A DNA stretch of 22,675 bases from Syntrophales bacterium (GCA_028715865.1 JAQUQY010000003.1:1-22675), one strand, 5' to 3'; shown: positions 1 to 7,401, counted from the first letter of the stretch. Translations and numbers: made by a program. The notes: generated by a model from the letters alone, not told the origin.

Positions 1-1306
1 ATGTGTCTGAAAGGCCGAAATGCTGCGCCATTTCTGGAGTTATTGCCTGAACAGTCATACCGAAGCGGTCTTCCCGTCCGCCCTGTTGGACAATGGTTTG
101 AGGATCGGGGCGCTCTTTAACTATTACTGAAAATTTCTTGTCCGACCCCTGGCGTATTACGCCCACGGTTGCTTTTGTGCCGACAGGAATGGAAGCTACT
201 ACACGTAGCAGTTCCTGGGTATCTTTAATTTTCTTGCCGTCTATGGAAACAATAACATCACCGCTTTTGATTCCCGCTATCGCCGCCGGGTCTCCCTCGA
301 AGGCATGTGCCACCAGAACGCCATCGGCCGTTTTCAGCCCCAGGCTCTCAGATATTTCAGCGGTCACATCCTGAACTGAAACTCCCAGCCAGCCGCGTGT
401 AACGCGGCCTTCCTTCTTAAGGGCCGGAAGGATTTCCTTTGCCATGTCAATTGGAATAGCAAAGCCGATTCCCTGACCCTGTGCCACAATAGCCGTATTT
501 ATGCCCACTACTTCACCTGCCATGTTAAAGAGCGGACCACCGCTGTTTCCTGGATTAATTGAAGCATCAGTTTGAATAAAGTCGTCATAGGGCCCGGCTC
601 CTATCACTCTTCCTGTAGCGCTGACAATACCAACGGTTACAGTCTGCGAAAGGCCGAAGGGGTTGCCTATGGCCATCACCCATTCACCCACCCGAAGATC
701 CGATGAGCTTCCCAGGACGGCCACAGGAATATCATTCTCCACCTCAATCTTCAGAAGTGCTATGTCAGTATTCTTGTCGGTACCTTTAACAGCGGCCCGG
801 TATTCCTTTCCGTCAGATAGCCTAACCAGAATCTCGTCGGCTCGTTCGATGACATGGTTGTTGGTGAAAATATACCCATCCTTGCTGATGACAAAGCCGG
901 ACCCAAGGCTTCTCTGCCTGTATTCTCTACCGGGACGATCCCCGAAAAATCTTCTGAAGAACTCATCACCGCCGAAAAATCGATCAAAGGGGGAACCTCG
1001 AAAGGGCGTACCGAAGTGATACATGTCGCCACCGCTGACTATCTTAGTAGTCCTGATATTGACGACACCCGGCTTCAGACGTTCCGCAAGATCCGTAAAA
1101 GACGCCGGAATGTAAACTACCGCTGGAACCTGAGATGTGGCCGGAGGAGTTGCCTGTGGCGCCGCAATTTTTGTTTTAACCTCTCCGGCTTCGGCCTTCT
1201 CCGGCACTATTGCCACACCCTCAACGGCAATAATTGCCGTACCCAGCAAAAGAAGAATGATCGCGCCGGAAATATAGCCCCATAATCGCTTCATCGACAG
1301 GTTCAT
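1..1306 (-). CDS. HtrA/DegP-type periplasmic serine protease (Do family), 3' end beyond the window
   Basis: Reading the minus strand from an ATG at 1306 gives 435 codons with no stop before the window edge, so the C-terminus is missing. Residues 9-28 form a hydrophobic signal or anchor segment. The trypsin-like protease domain has the full catalytic triad: His151 (TNNHVIE), Asp181 (TDIALLKI) and Ser255 (NPGNSGGPL). A Phe/Arg-rich loop at 98-132 resembles the LA loop of DegP. PDZ1 starts near residue 304 (RGWLGVSVQDV) and PDZ2 begins near 410 before the cut. The family degrades or refolds damaged periplasmic proteins. A GGGAGG ribosome-binding site lies about 8 nt before the ATG. Upstream is a near-consensus sigma-54 promoter and, divergently, a sigma-54 activator operon, which suggests stress-induced control. 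The family call is firm; degP, degQ and degS-type paralogues cannot be separated without the rest of the protein, although two PDZ domains argue against DegS. Confidence 0.95.
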   Translation of the reverse strand, partial: MNLSMKRLWGYISGAIILLLLGTAIIAVEGVAIVPEKAEAGEVKTKIAAPQATPPATSQVPAVVYIPASFTDLAERLKPGVVNIRTTKIVSGGDMYHFGTPFRGSPFDRFFGGDEFFRRFFGDRPGREYRQRSLGSGFVISKDGYIFTNNHVIERADEILVRLSDGKEYRAAVKGTDKNTDIALLKIEVENDIPVAVLGSSSDLRVGEWVMAIGNPFGLSQTVTVGIVSATGRVIGAGPYDDFIQTDASINPGNSGGPLFNMAGEVVGINTAIVAQGQGIGFAIPIDMAKEILPALKKEGRVTRGWLGVSVQDVTAEISESLGLKTADGVLVAHAFEGDPAAIAGIKSGDVIVSIDGKKIKDTQELLRVVASIPVGTKATVGVIRQGSDKKFSVIVKERPDPQTIVQQGGREDRFGMTVQAITPEMAQHFGLSDT

Positions 1307-1355
1307 ATCTGCCTCCCTAATATTATCGTAAGTTAGTATGCGTCGAAATAACTTA

Positions 1356-1370
1356 GCAAAAGACATGCCA
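1356..1370 (-). promoter_or_regulatory. Sigma-54 (RpoN) promoter for htrA
   Basis: Read on the minus strand the site is TGGCATGTCTTTTGC. The sigma-54 consensus is TGGCACG-N4-TTGC, so only one defined position differs (C to T), and the invariant GG and GC are exactly 10 nt apart. Transcription would start near 1344, giving a 5' leader of about 40 nt before the htrA ATG. A sigma-54 activator gene (3385-4743) in the divergent operon makes the site plausible. The match is seen directly; activity is inferred. Confidence 0.7.
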
Positions 1371-1467
1371 TTATGATTAATATCTTCTCTCCCCTGCCAT
1401 AGTCGGACTATTCGAACCTTACATACAAGACAAATCTGCTAGAATACGCTTAAAAAAGTGGCTACTT

Positions 1468-1486
1468 TATATCCACTTGTGGTATA
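1468..1486. promoter_or_regulatory. Candidate upstream activator site (imperfect palindrome)
   Basis: The sequence TATATCCACTTGTGGTATA has arms TATA and CCAC mirrored by GTGG and TATA, with one extra base in the left half. It lies about 125-140 bp upstream of the predicted htrA start of transcription. That is the usual distance at which NtrC-type activators bind. The neighbouring activator is the obvious candidate protein. This is inference from position and symmetry only. Confidence 0.35.
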
Positions 1487-1630
1487 CATCTGGGCAATAT
1501 ATATCCATATACTGTCGTCATATTTTGGCGGGTCCGCTTGGCATCAACCTTTCGAAGCCGGGTTTTTCCAGCAATGAATTAAAAAGGTGGCCCCAACCAA
1601 CAGGAACAGGGAAAGATAAAGGATATCAAT

Positions 1631-3388
1631 ATGGCAGCACATGCATACATTAGAAAAGCCGGCTCATGGGTAATGATCTCACCATGGATCGTCATCGGAG
1701 CCGTTGTTATCCTTTTGCCGATCATGATTCTAATGGCAGTTTACAGCATAGAAAAACAGAAGGAAGCCATGACGCAGCTTCTCGCCGAAAAGGGGGCTGC
1801 CCTGATCCTGTCTTTCGAAGCGGGGGCTCGGGCAACAAGCGGCACCGGACCCCAGGTTCAGGACCTTCTCTTTGAAACAGCTCAGCTGCCTGACATTGCG
1901 CACATCATCATAACCGACATGAACGGATATATTGTAGCGCACAACAACCCCCAAAAAATAGGCCGGTACCACGGCAGGGAAATGGATCTCAGGGAAATAG
2001 CTGCAACGGAGGCTCTCTATTACAGGACGATCTCCGAGGAGGAGCATGGGGAGGTCTTCGAGGTATTCAGATATTTTTCTCCATCACCTTCAATTATCAC
2101 GGCTCCCTTTGAAAGATCGATTCCGGACGACGTTTTTCGCAGGGACCACCCTTTGCGTCCAACACTAATGATATTTGTAGGGCTTGACAAGAATCCCATC
2201 GCCTTGGCATTGAAGGCGGATACACGCATTACCGTCACTTTGGCACTGATACTTCTTCTTATAGGCTTTACCGGCATCATATCCCTGCTAATCGTCCAGG
2301 GATACAGGCAGGCCCGCTCTTCCCTGTCAAAGGTTAAGGCATTTTCAGACAGTCTTGTTGAACACATACCAATTGGCATTATCGCCACAGACAACTCAGC
2401 CGTTATAACCTCCTGCAACCGTGTAGCTGAGTCGATACTACAGATTCCGGCCTCTCGTGTAATGGGTCAGAGCGCCCGTGAAGTTCTGCCCCCGGCATTG
2501 ACCGATTTGCTTGACCGTCTCAGGGGAACCATAACCATGATCGAGGAGGAAGTAGATTTTCCCCTTCCGGACAACAGGACAGTGCCTCTTGACATCATTT
2601 CAACGATCCTTATGGAGCAGGGATCCGCCATAGGATTCGTTATGCTTATTAGAGACCTTACGGAAGTTAATCGCCTGAAAAAAGAAATTGACCGGAGCCG
2701 TAATCTGGCCTCCCTGGGAAGGCTTGCGGCGGGCGTAGCCCACGAAATTCGAAACCCGCTGAGTTCAATCAAGGGCTTCGCAACCTATTTCAGAGAACGT
2801 TACCGGAATGTACCTGAAGACACGAAAACAGCCGATATAATGATCAGTGAAGTGGACCGCCTGAACCGGGTTATCAGTCAGCTTCTGGATTTATCCAGAC
2901 CAATACGGGTACAGGGTTCAACTGTTTCCATCCTCAGGCTGGTTCGTGATTCTCTCGGAATGATCGAAACCCGTGCCCGTGAACAAGGCATTACAATAGA
3001 AGCGGATCTGCCTACAAAGGACAGAACCGTTCATGTGGATGCAGACGGCCTGAAGCAGGCTCTCCTTAATCTTTATATTAACTCTGTGGAATCAATGCCA
3101 GGGGGGGGGAAGATCAGGGTAGCCGTTGAATACGTCGGCTATTCCGGTATTGAATTGTCAGTTTCCGACGATGGGTGCGGAATTAGATCGGCGGATCTTC
3201 CTAAAATATTCGACCCTTATTATACAACGAAGCCTTCGGGTACCGGCCTGGGGCTTGCCATTGTTCATAAAATAGTGGAGGCCCATGGAGGAGAACTTCA
3301 AGTGAAAAGTGAACAGGGGAGGGGCTCTACCTTTTTTTTCACAATTACTCCGACCTTGCCGGAACCTGAAGAGAGGCCAGAGACATGA
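1631..3388 (+). CDS. ZraS-like membrane sensor histidine kinase
   Basis: This 585-residue sensor kinase has one membrane segment at about 16-40, a periplasmic sensing region at about 41-200 and a second membrane segment at about 199-223. A PAS-like domain (about 240-340) follows, then a HisKA domain with the phospho-acceptor His371 (VAHEIRNPLSS). The ATPase domain has an N-box (LNLYINSVESMPGG, 479-492), a G1 box (DDGCGI, 513-518) and a G2 box (SGTGLGLAI, 536-544). The periplasmic stretch EKGAALILSFEAGARA is of the ZraS type. The kinase would phosphorylate the regulator encoded directly downstream, whose gene overlaps it by 4 nt (ATGA), indicating translational coupling. A run of nine G at 3101-3109 encodes three glycines in the N-box region and is prone to slippage. 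The ligand is unknown; zinc, as in E. coli ZraS, cannot be assumed. Confidence 0.93.
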   Translation: MAAHAYIRKAGSWVMISPWIVIGAVVILLPIMILMAVYSIEKQKEAMTQLLAEKGAALILSFEAGARATSGTGPQVQDLLFETAQLPDIAHIIITDMNGYIVAHNNPQKIGRYHGREMDLREIAATEALYYRTISEEEHGEVFEVFRYFSPSPSIITAPFERSIPDDVFRRDHPLRPTLMIFVGLDKNPIALALKADTRITVTLALILLLIGFTGIISLLIVQGYRQARSSLSKVKAFSDSLVEHIPIGIIATDNSAVITSCNRVAESILQIPASRVMGQSAREVLPPALTDLLDRLRGTITMIEEEVDFPLPDNRTVPLDIISTILMEQGSAIGFVMLIRDLTEVNRLKKEIDRSRNLASLGRLAAGVAHEIRNPLSSIKGFATYFRERYRNVPEDTKTADIMISEVDRLNRVISQLLDLSRPIRVQGSTVSILRLVRDSLGMIETRAREQGITIEADLPTKDRTVHVDADGLKQALLNLYINSVESMPGGGKIRVAVEYVGYSGIELSVSDDGCGIRSADLPKIFDPYYTTKPSGTGLGLAIVHKIVEAHGGELQVKSEQGRGSTFFFTITPTLPEPEERPET

Positions 3389-4743
3389 ATAGCAAAATCT
3401 CAATTCTGGTGGTCGATGATGACCTCGCCCATCGCACAATGCTGAAAACGCTGCTTTCGGGGTGGAATTATTCCGTGGATGAAGCCGATGACGGCGACCG
3501 GGCCATCAGCCTTGTCCGGGAACGCCCTTGGGATCTTTTATTGATGGACATACGAATGGCCCGTGTTTCAGGACTGGAGGCTCTGCCGGAAATCAGGTCG
3601 GCCAACCCCTCTATACCCGTAATAATAATGACAGCCTATTCTTCCGTCCAATCTGCTGTGGAGGCCTTGAAAAAAGGCGCCTATGACTACCTTACAAAAC
3701 CTTTAGATTTCGACGAATTGCGTATCGTAATGGAGCGGGCCACGGAACATCGCCGACTTCGGGAAGAGAATGCCGCTCTTCGTGAAAAATTGAAAACCCG
3801 CTTCGACAGCGGTTCCATCATCGGACGGAGCAAACCGATGGCAGCGCTGCTTGAAATGGTTTCCCAGGTAGCCCCCTCCGACGCCACAGTGCTTATTACG
3901 GGAGAATCGGGAACGGGCAAGGAGCTCATAGCCGAAGCCATCCATTACAACAGTCCAAGAAGTGAAGGGCCATTCGTAAAGATCAACTGCGGAGCATTGA
4001 CGGAAACACTGCTCGAATCTGAGCTATTCGGCCACGAGAAGGGCGCTTTCACGGGAGCAGACCGCGTGAAAGAGGGAACTTTCCGCAATGCCGACAGGGG
4101 AAGTCTTTTTCTCGATGAAGTGAGCGAAATGTCGAATGCAATGCAGGTCAAGCTCCTGCGTGTTCTTCAGGAACGGAAAATCAGGCGGGTGGGAGGAAAT
4201 GTTTCGCTCCCAGTGGACGTGAGAATAATCGCCGCTACCAACCGTGACCCCCGCCAGGAAGTCGAGCGTGGGCGCCTTCGGGAAGATCTTTACTTTCGTC
4301 TAAATGTGGTTCAAATCTCTCTTCCCATGCTGCGTGAACGCAGGGAAGACATTCCATTGCTTGCCGGTCGATTTCTCAAGGATTTCTCTGATAAAAACCG
4401 GCGAAAGATCAAGGGATTCACTCCTCGAGCAATGGATCGCCTTATCGAACATTCCTGGCCCGGCAATGTAAGAGAGCTGATGAACGTAGTCGAACGGGCC
4501 GTTGTCCTTACCCGGACCGATTACATAGACGACAGGGACTTGTCGCTTTTTTCTCACGTTGGTATGAACGGAGACTTTAATTATCATTTATCTGTATCTC
4601 AACCGCTGGAAGAAATTGAACGAAAGGCCATCCTCTCAACAATGGATGCCGTTAAGGGAAACAAGAGCGAGGCTGCCCGAAGGCTTGGCATAACAAGGAG
4701 AACTCTTCACAAGAAGCTTAAAAAATACGGTGTAATGTCGTGA
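3385..4743 (+). CDS. NtrC/ZraR-family sigma-54-dependent response regulator
   Basis: This 452-residue regulator has the standard three-part layout. The receiver domain (about 5-120) has the acidic pocket Asp11-Asp13, the phospho-acceptor Asp55 (LLLMDIRM) and Lys105. The AAA+ domain (about 144-370) has Walker A GESGTGKE (173-180), the sigma-54 contact loop GAFTGA (220-225), Walker B LFLDEV (241-246) and the arginine-rich second half. A Fis-type helix-turn-helix ends the protein (NKSEAARRLGITRRTLHKKL, 426-445). An intact GAFTGA loop means it should activate sigma-54 RNA polymerase. It is coupled to the kinase gene by a 4-nt overlap. The near-consensus sigma-54 promoter facing the divergent htrA gene is a likely target. 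It resembles ZraR/AtoC/HydG members; the exact subfamily is not certain. Confidence 0.95.
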   Translation: MNSKISILVVDDDLAHRTMLKTLLSGWNYSVDEADDGDRAISLVRERPWDLLLMDIRMARVSGLEALPEIRSANPSIPVIIMTAYSSVQSAVEALKKGAYDYLTKPLDFDELRIVMERATEHRRLREENAALREKLKTRFDSGSIIGRSKPMAALLEMVSQVAPSDATVLITGESGTGKELIAEAIHYNSPRSEGPFVKINCGALTETLLESELFGHEKGAFTGADRVKEGTFRNADRGSLFLDEVSEMSNAMQVKLLRVLQERKIRRVGGNVSLPVDVRIIAATNRDPRQEVERGRLREDLYFRLNVVQISLPMLRERREDIPLLAGRFLKDFSDKNRRKIKGFTPRAMDRLIEHSWPGNVRELMNVVERAVVLTRTDYIDDRDLSLFSHVGMNGDFNYHLSVSQPLEEIERKAILSTMDAVKGNKSEAARRLGITRRTLHKKLKKYGVMS

Positions 4744-4775
4744 CAGGAAAACACCGATAGGGAAGGCGGGGTATA

Positions 4776-5807
4776 ATGACAGAGTCGATTCACTTTAGAG
4801 AAAACAGTTCAGATCCCGAAAAGCGCATTGAAGGATTTCAGAGGTTTCTGGAGGACTTCAGGATTCCCTACAAAAAAGGGGACACCGTCGGCATCAAGCT
4901 TCATTGGGGAGAACACGGTAATCAGGGCTTCCTGCCACCTCTATACGCTGCGGAAGTTGTGGCATGGCTCAAAGAAAAAGGTATTCATCCCTATGTTTTT
5001 GACACGACTGTTCTTTATTCGGGAGGACGCCGGGACGGAATGGAATCGCTGAGAACCGCTTCCAGACACGGCTATAACGAGGATTACCTTGGGTGTCCCT
5101 GTGTCATCGGAGACGGACTTGACGGCAGGGACACGATCGATATCGCCGCGTCTTTTAAACACTTTGAAACAGTGCAGGTAGCTTCTGTTGTAAATAAAAG
5201 CGACGGTTTTTTCATACTGAGCCATTTCACGGGGCATATGGCATCGGGATTCGGAGCTTCCATCAAAAACATCTCCATGGGTTTCGCCTCCCGGGCACAG
5301 AAACAGCGCATGCATGCCGACGCCCATCCAAGGCTTATCAAGAAGCTATGCACAAGGTGCGGGCTCTGTGTCGATTGCTGTCCGGTGCAAGCGGGTTCGA
5401 TGGCCAGAAATGACTATCCTTCCTACAACCTGGACCGATGCGTGGGATGTGCCCTTTGTATAGGCCTCTGCCCGGTGGCGGCCCTTGATCTTTTCTGGAA
5501 CTGCAACCCCTCTGATTTCCAGGAACGCCTCGTGGAAACAGCTGCCGCTGTATGGCGGCTCGCGGGACCAAGGACCCTGTGCGCAAACATCCTCCTGTCC
5601 ATGACCGCGGACTGTGACTGTCTTCCCGGAAAGAGCCCCGTCATAAGAGAAGATATAGGCTTTATAGGCGGCTACCACCCCCTGTCTGTGGATGAAGCAT
5701 CAATTGAGCGGGTTGGTCATGAAATTATCGATAGAACCCATCCTGGAATTCCATGGAGGCGTCAGTTCTCCTATGCCAGGGAGATCGGCTTCAACGAAAA
5801 CCCTTGA
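4776..5807 (+). CDS. DUF362 protein with a two-cluster ferredoxin domain
   Basis: This 343-residue protein has a DUF362-type N-terminal part (about 1-185). An inserted bacterial ferredoxin domain follows with two CxxCxxCxxxCP motifs: Cys192/195/198/202 (CTRCGLCVDCCP) and Cys222/225/228/232 (CVGCALCIGLCP). It should therefore hold two [4Fe-4S] clusters. The C-terminal part (about 265-300) carries a further CANILLS and CDCLPG cysteine region followed by DIGFIGG, as in other DUF362 proteins. No signal peptide or membrane segment is evident, so it is probably cytoplasmic. It begins 32 nt after the regulator gene and ends 22 nt before yjbQ, so the four genes look co-transcribed. The substrate is unknown; an electron-transfer or iron-sulfur role is inferred. 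The family assignment is confident, the function is not. Confidence 0.85.
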   Translation: MTESIHFRENSSDPEKRIEGFQRFLEDFRIPYKKGDTVGIKLHWGEHGNQGFLPPLYAAEVVAWLKEKGIHPYVFDTTVLYSGGRRDGMESLRTASRHGYNEDYLGCPCVIGDGLDGRDTIDIAASFKHFETVQVASVVNKSDGFFILSHFTGHMASGFGASIKNISMGFASRAQKQRMHADAHPRLIKKLCTRCGLCVDCCPVQAGSMARNDYPSYNLDRCVGCALCIGLCPVAALDLFWNCNPSDFQERLVETAAAVWRLAGPRTLCANILLSMTADCDCLPGKSPVIREDIGFIGGYHPLSVDEASIERVGHEIIDRTHPGIPWRRQFSYAREIGFNENP

Positions 5808-5829
5808 GCCAAAACGAAAGGGCTGGACC

Positions 5830-6228
5830 ATGAGAACAACAATCTCCATCTTGACGCAGAGGCGGGAAGAATTGGTGGACATCACCGTTCCCGTTAGTGA
5901 ATATGTGGCCCGTTGCGATCATTCCTATGAACTATGTTCGATCTTTGTTCCCGGCGCCACGGCAGCTATTATGATTCAGGAGAACTGGGATCCCAACATT
6001 GCCGATGACGTCCTGGGTTGCCTTGCCCGTCTCGTTCCCAGGGGAACCTGGCTACATGACCGAATTGACGGAAATGGCGACTCCCACATCAAGGCGGGTA
6101 TCATCGGACCTTCTGAAACGATTCCCATCCGGGATGGAAGGTTGCTCCTGGGTACCTGGCAGAACATCTTTCTCTGCGAGTTCGATGGACCCAGGAATAA
6201 CCGGGAAATCATTATAACCCTTCTGTAG
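5830..6228 (+). CDS. yjbQ: YjbQ/UPF0047 family protein (secondary thiamine-phosphate synthase type)
   Basis: The protein is 132 residues, the usual length of this single-domain family. Conserved stretches include FVPGATAAIMIQENWDPNI near residue 40, GNGDSHIKAGIIGPSETIPI in the middle and LLLGTWQNIFLCEFDGPR near the end. I start it at the ATG at 5830, which follows AAAGGG by 7 nt. The frame is open further upstream to 5692, but that part would overlap the DUF362 gene by over 100 nt and is not family-like. E. coli YjbQ can replace thiamine-phosphate synthase in vivo; the true role of the family is unsettled. It is the last gene of the kinase-regulator-DUF362 run, and the parS site starts 3 nt after its stop. 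Confidence 0.9.
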   Translation: MRTTISILTQRREELVDITVPVSEYVARCDHSYELCSIFVPGATAAIMIQENWDPNIADDVLGCLARLVPRGTWLHDRIDGNGDSHIKAGIIGPSETIPIRDGRLLLGTWQNIFLCEFDGPRNNREIIITLL

Positions 6229-6230
6229 CT

Positions 6231-6252
6231 AAATGTTTCACGTGAAACATTT
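6231..6252. other. parS: parS centromere site bound by ParB
   Basis: The core TGTTTCACGTGAAACA (6234-6249) is the canonical 16-bp parS palindrome. Here it is extended by AAA on the left and TTT on the right to a perfect 22-bp palindrome. ParB, encoded at 15359-16216, would nucleate and spread from here to organise origin segregation with ParA. It sits between two convergent genes, away from promoters, about 9 kb from parB and 11.5 kb from the proposed unwinding site. I found no second exact copy in the window by eye. Confidence 0.96.
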
Positions 6253-6253
6253 G

Positions 6254-6278
6254 TTTCCCGGCCAGGCCTGAAGGGAAA
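6254..6278. terminator. Possible bidirectional terminator hairpin between convergent genes
   Basis: Arms TTTCCC (6254-6259) and GGGAAA (6273-6278) enclose a GC-rich loop that itself contains the palindrome CAGGCCTG. It lies between the 3' ends of yjbQ (plus) and the endonuclease III-like gene (minus), where a shared terminator would be expected. There is no clear U-run on either side, so the call is weak. Confidence 0.35.
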
Positions 6279-6310
6279 AATGTTCTACTTCCGGGACCAT
6301 CAAGATCGGA

Positions 6311-7027
6311 TCATGTTGCAGGCACAAAGGTCTCCAGGGGACAACCCACACACATTTTCTTTTTTCCGCAAAAATGTTTCCCCGTATTGACAATAAGGGC
6401 GTGATACTGATTATAAAGAGACGCCTCCCTGGGAAGGTTGTTCATGAAGAGTTTCTGAATTTCTTCGTATCCCCAGGAATGGTCTATGAAGCCGTGTCTT
6501 TCCAGAATCCTTCTGGTATAAGCATCCACCACGAAGACGGGACGGTTGTCGCCATAAAGGAGAATGCTGTCCGCCGTTTCCGGGCCGATACCCCTTACGG
6601 AAAGCAGCTCCTGCCTCAGGGAATAGGTATCCCTCTTGAACATTTCCTCCATGCTCGCCCCGTGATTGACATGCATGAATTCAAGGAATGACTTAAGCCT
6701 AGTCGCCTTGAGATTATAAAATCCGACAGACCGAATTGTCTCCGCCAGCTCCGGAAGACCGACACGGTAAAGCTTTGCGGCTTCAAGCAGGCCTGCCGCC
6801 CGCAGCCTTTCAATGGCCCTCTCAACGTTTGTCCAGGCCGTGTTTTGCGTAAGAATCGCCCCCAGGGCAACTTCAAGGGGCGTCTCGCCCGGCCACCAAT
6901 GCAGATCTCCGAAATAGCCATTCATGCGGTCATAGATTTCCACCAGCTCCAGGCCGATTTCAGTCCGGAAGGGCGTTACGCCGCTTTTCTTTTGCCTTAT
7001 CAGTTTTCTTTCCGGCGTTTCCCTCAT
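6311..7027 (-). CDS. Endonuclease III-related DNA glycosylase (HhH-GPD), apparent frameshift at the C-terminus
   Basis: Read from the ATG at 7027 this is 238 residues. An in-frame TTG at 7099 would add 24 residues, but neither start has a good ribosome-binding site, and homology-like sequence only begins around HWWPGETPLEVALGAILTQNTAW. The helix-hairpin-helix is LLSVRGIGPETADSILLY with the catalytic Asp168 (VVDAYTRR). The position of the Schiff-base lysine of E. coli Nth is Glu150 here, so a monofunctional base-excision glycosylase is more likely than an AP lyase. This fits the COG2231/MagIII-like branch. The C-terminal iron-sulfur loop has Cys220, Cys226 and Cys229 but no fourth Cys. One extra base near 6334 would restore CPLGDLC, so the end appears frameshifted. 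It is the last gene of the minus-strand run. Confidence 0.85.
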   Translation of the reverse strand: MRETPERKLIRQKKSGVTPFRTEIGLELVEIYDRMNGYFGDLHWWPGETPLEVALGAILTQNTAWTNVERAIERLRAAGLLEAAKLYRVGLPELAETIRSVGFYNLKATRLKSFLEFMHVNHGASMEEMFKRDTYSLRQELLSVRGIGPETADSILLYGDNRPVFVVDAYTRRILERHGFIDHSWGYEEIQKLFMNNLPREASLYNQYHALIVNTGKHFCGKKKMCVGCPLETFVPAT

Positions 7028-7176
7028 GGCTCTGCTTTTCTTTAAGCTTTCATGCAGGCTCTGCGTTATATTGTCCCACGGGGGAGTGTAATGTGCCAAG
7101 TCTTTAGCAGAAACTCATTCCCTGTAATAAAACTCAGACAATCGGGATGGTTGCCGCATGGTAAGGCACAGAAATG

Positions 7177-7401
7177 CTAATCAAGTGTCGGGGGGCGGGC
7201 CTCGTTGGACGCCTCGAAAGCTTCCGGAGGCGAAGCCATTACTTCCGTTACTACGCTATCCGGAATTGACAGCGAAAAGCGCAGGGTTCCCGCCAAAGAA
7301 ACTATAAATAAAAAAATGAAAACATACATGCAAAGAAACAGGAATCGTTTTCCTTTTTCCCGCTCATCGTTACATTTCATGCCCTGTTTATTTTTCACCA
7401 T
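7177..7401 (-). CDS. Small single-pass membrane protein, unknown function
   Basis: From the ATG at 7401 this gives 74 residues. A basic N-terminus (KNKQGMKCNDEREKGKR) is followed by a strongly hydrophobic segment (FLFLCMYVFIFLFIVSLAG, about 20-38) and a polar, Pro/Glu-rich tail. That suggests one membrane helix with the N-terminus inside. An AGGTGG ribosome-binding site lies about 5 nt before this ATG; a GTG two codons upstream is the other option. It starts 19 nt after the stop of the hydrolase gene, so it could be co-transcribed with it. I do not recognise a family. The good ribosome-binding site and membrane profile support a real gene, but there is no homology evidence. Confidence 0.5.
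   Translation of the reverse strand: MVKNKQGMKCNDEREKGKRFLFLCMYVFIFLFIVSLAGTLRFSLSIPDSVVTEVMASPPEAFEASNEARPPTLD

Larger units (their letters stand above)
1307..1630. promoter_or_regulatory. Divergent control region between htrA and the sensor-kinase operon
   Basis: This 324-nt stretch holds no credible gene on either strand. It is AT-rich and separates two divergent start codons. It contains a sigma-54-type promoter facing htrA (1356-1370), an imperfect palindrome at 1468-1486, and an overlapping inverted repeat with arms aagtgg (1456-1461) and ccactt (1473-1478). I see no convincing sigma-70 promoter for the plus-strand operon. The plus-strand start at 1631 is preceded by an AAAGGA-type ribosome-binding site. 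Confidence 0.7.

Noticed and set aside
854..1285. Plus-strand open frame (143 codons) opposite htrA
   Set aside because: The minus strand encodes the catalytic His region of the protease; the plus-strand product is low-complexity Arg/Cys-rich sequence.
1539..1553. Sigma-54-like TGGCATCAACCTTTC facing the sensor-kinase gene
   Set aside because: The GC of the -12 element is TC here and two further positions differ; the invariant bases are not met.
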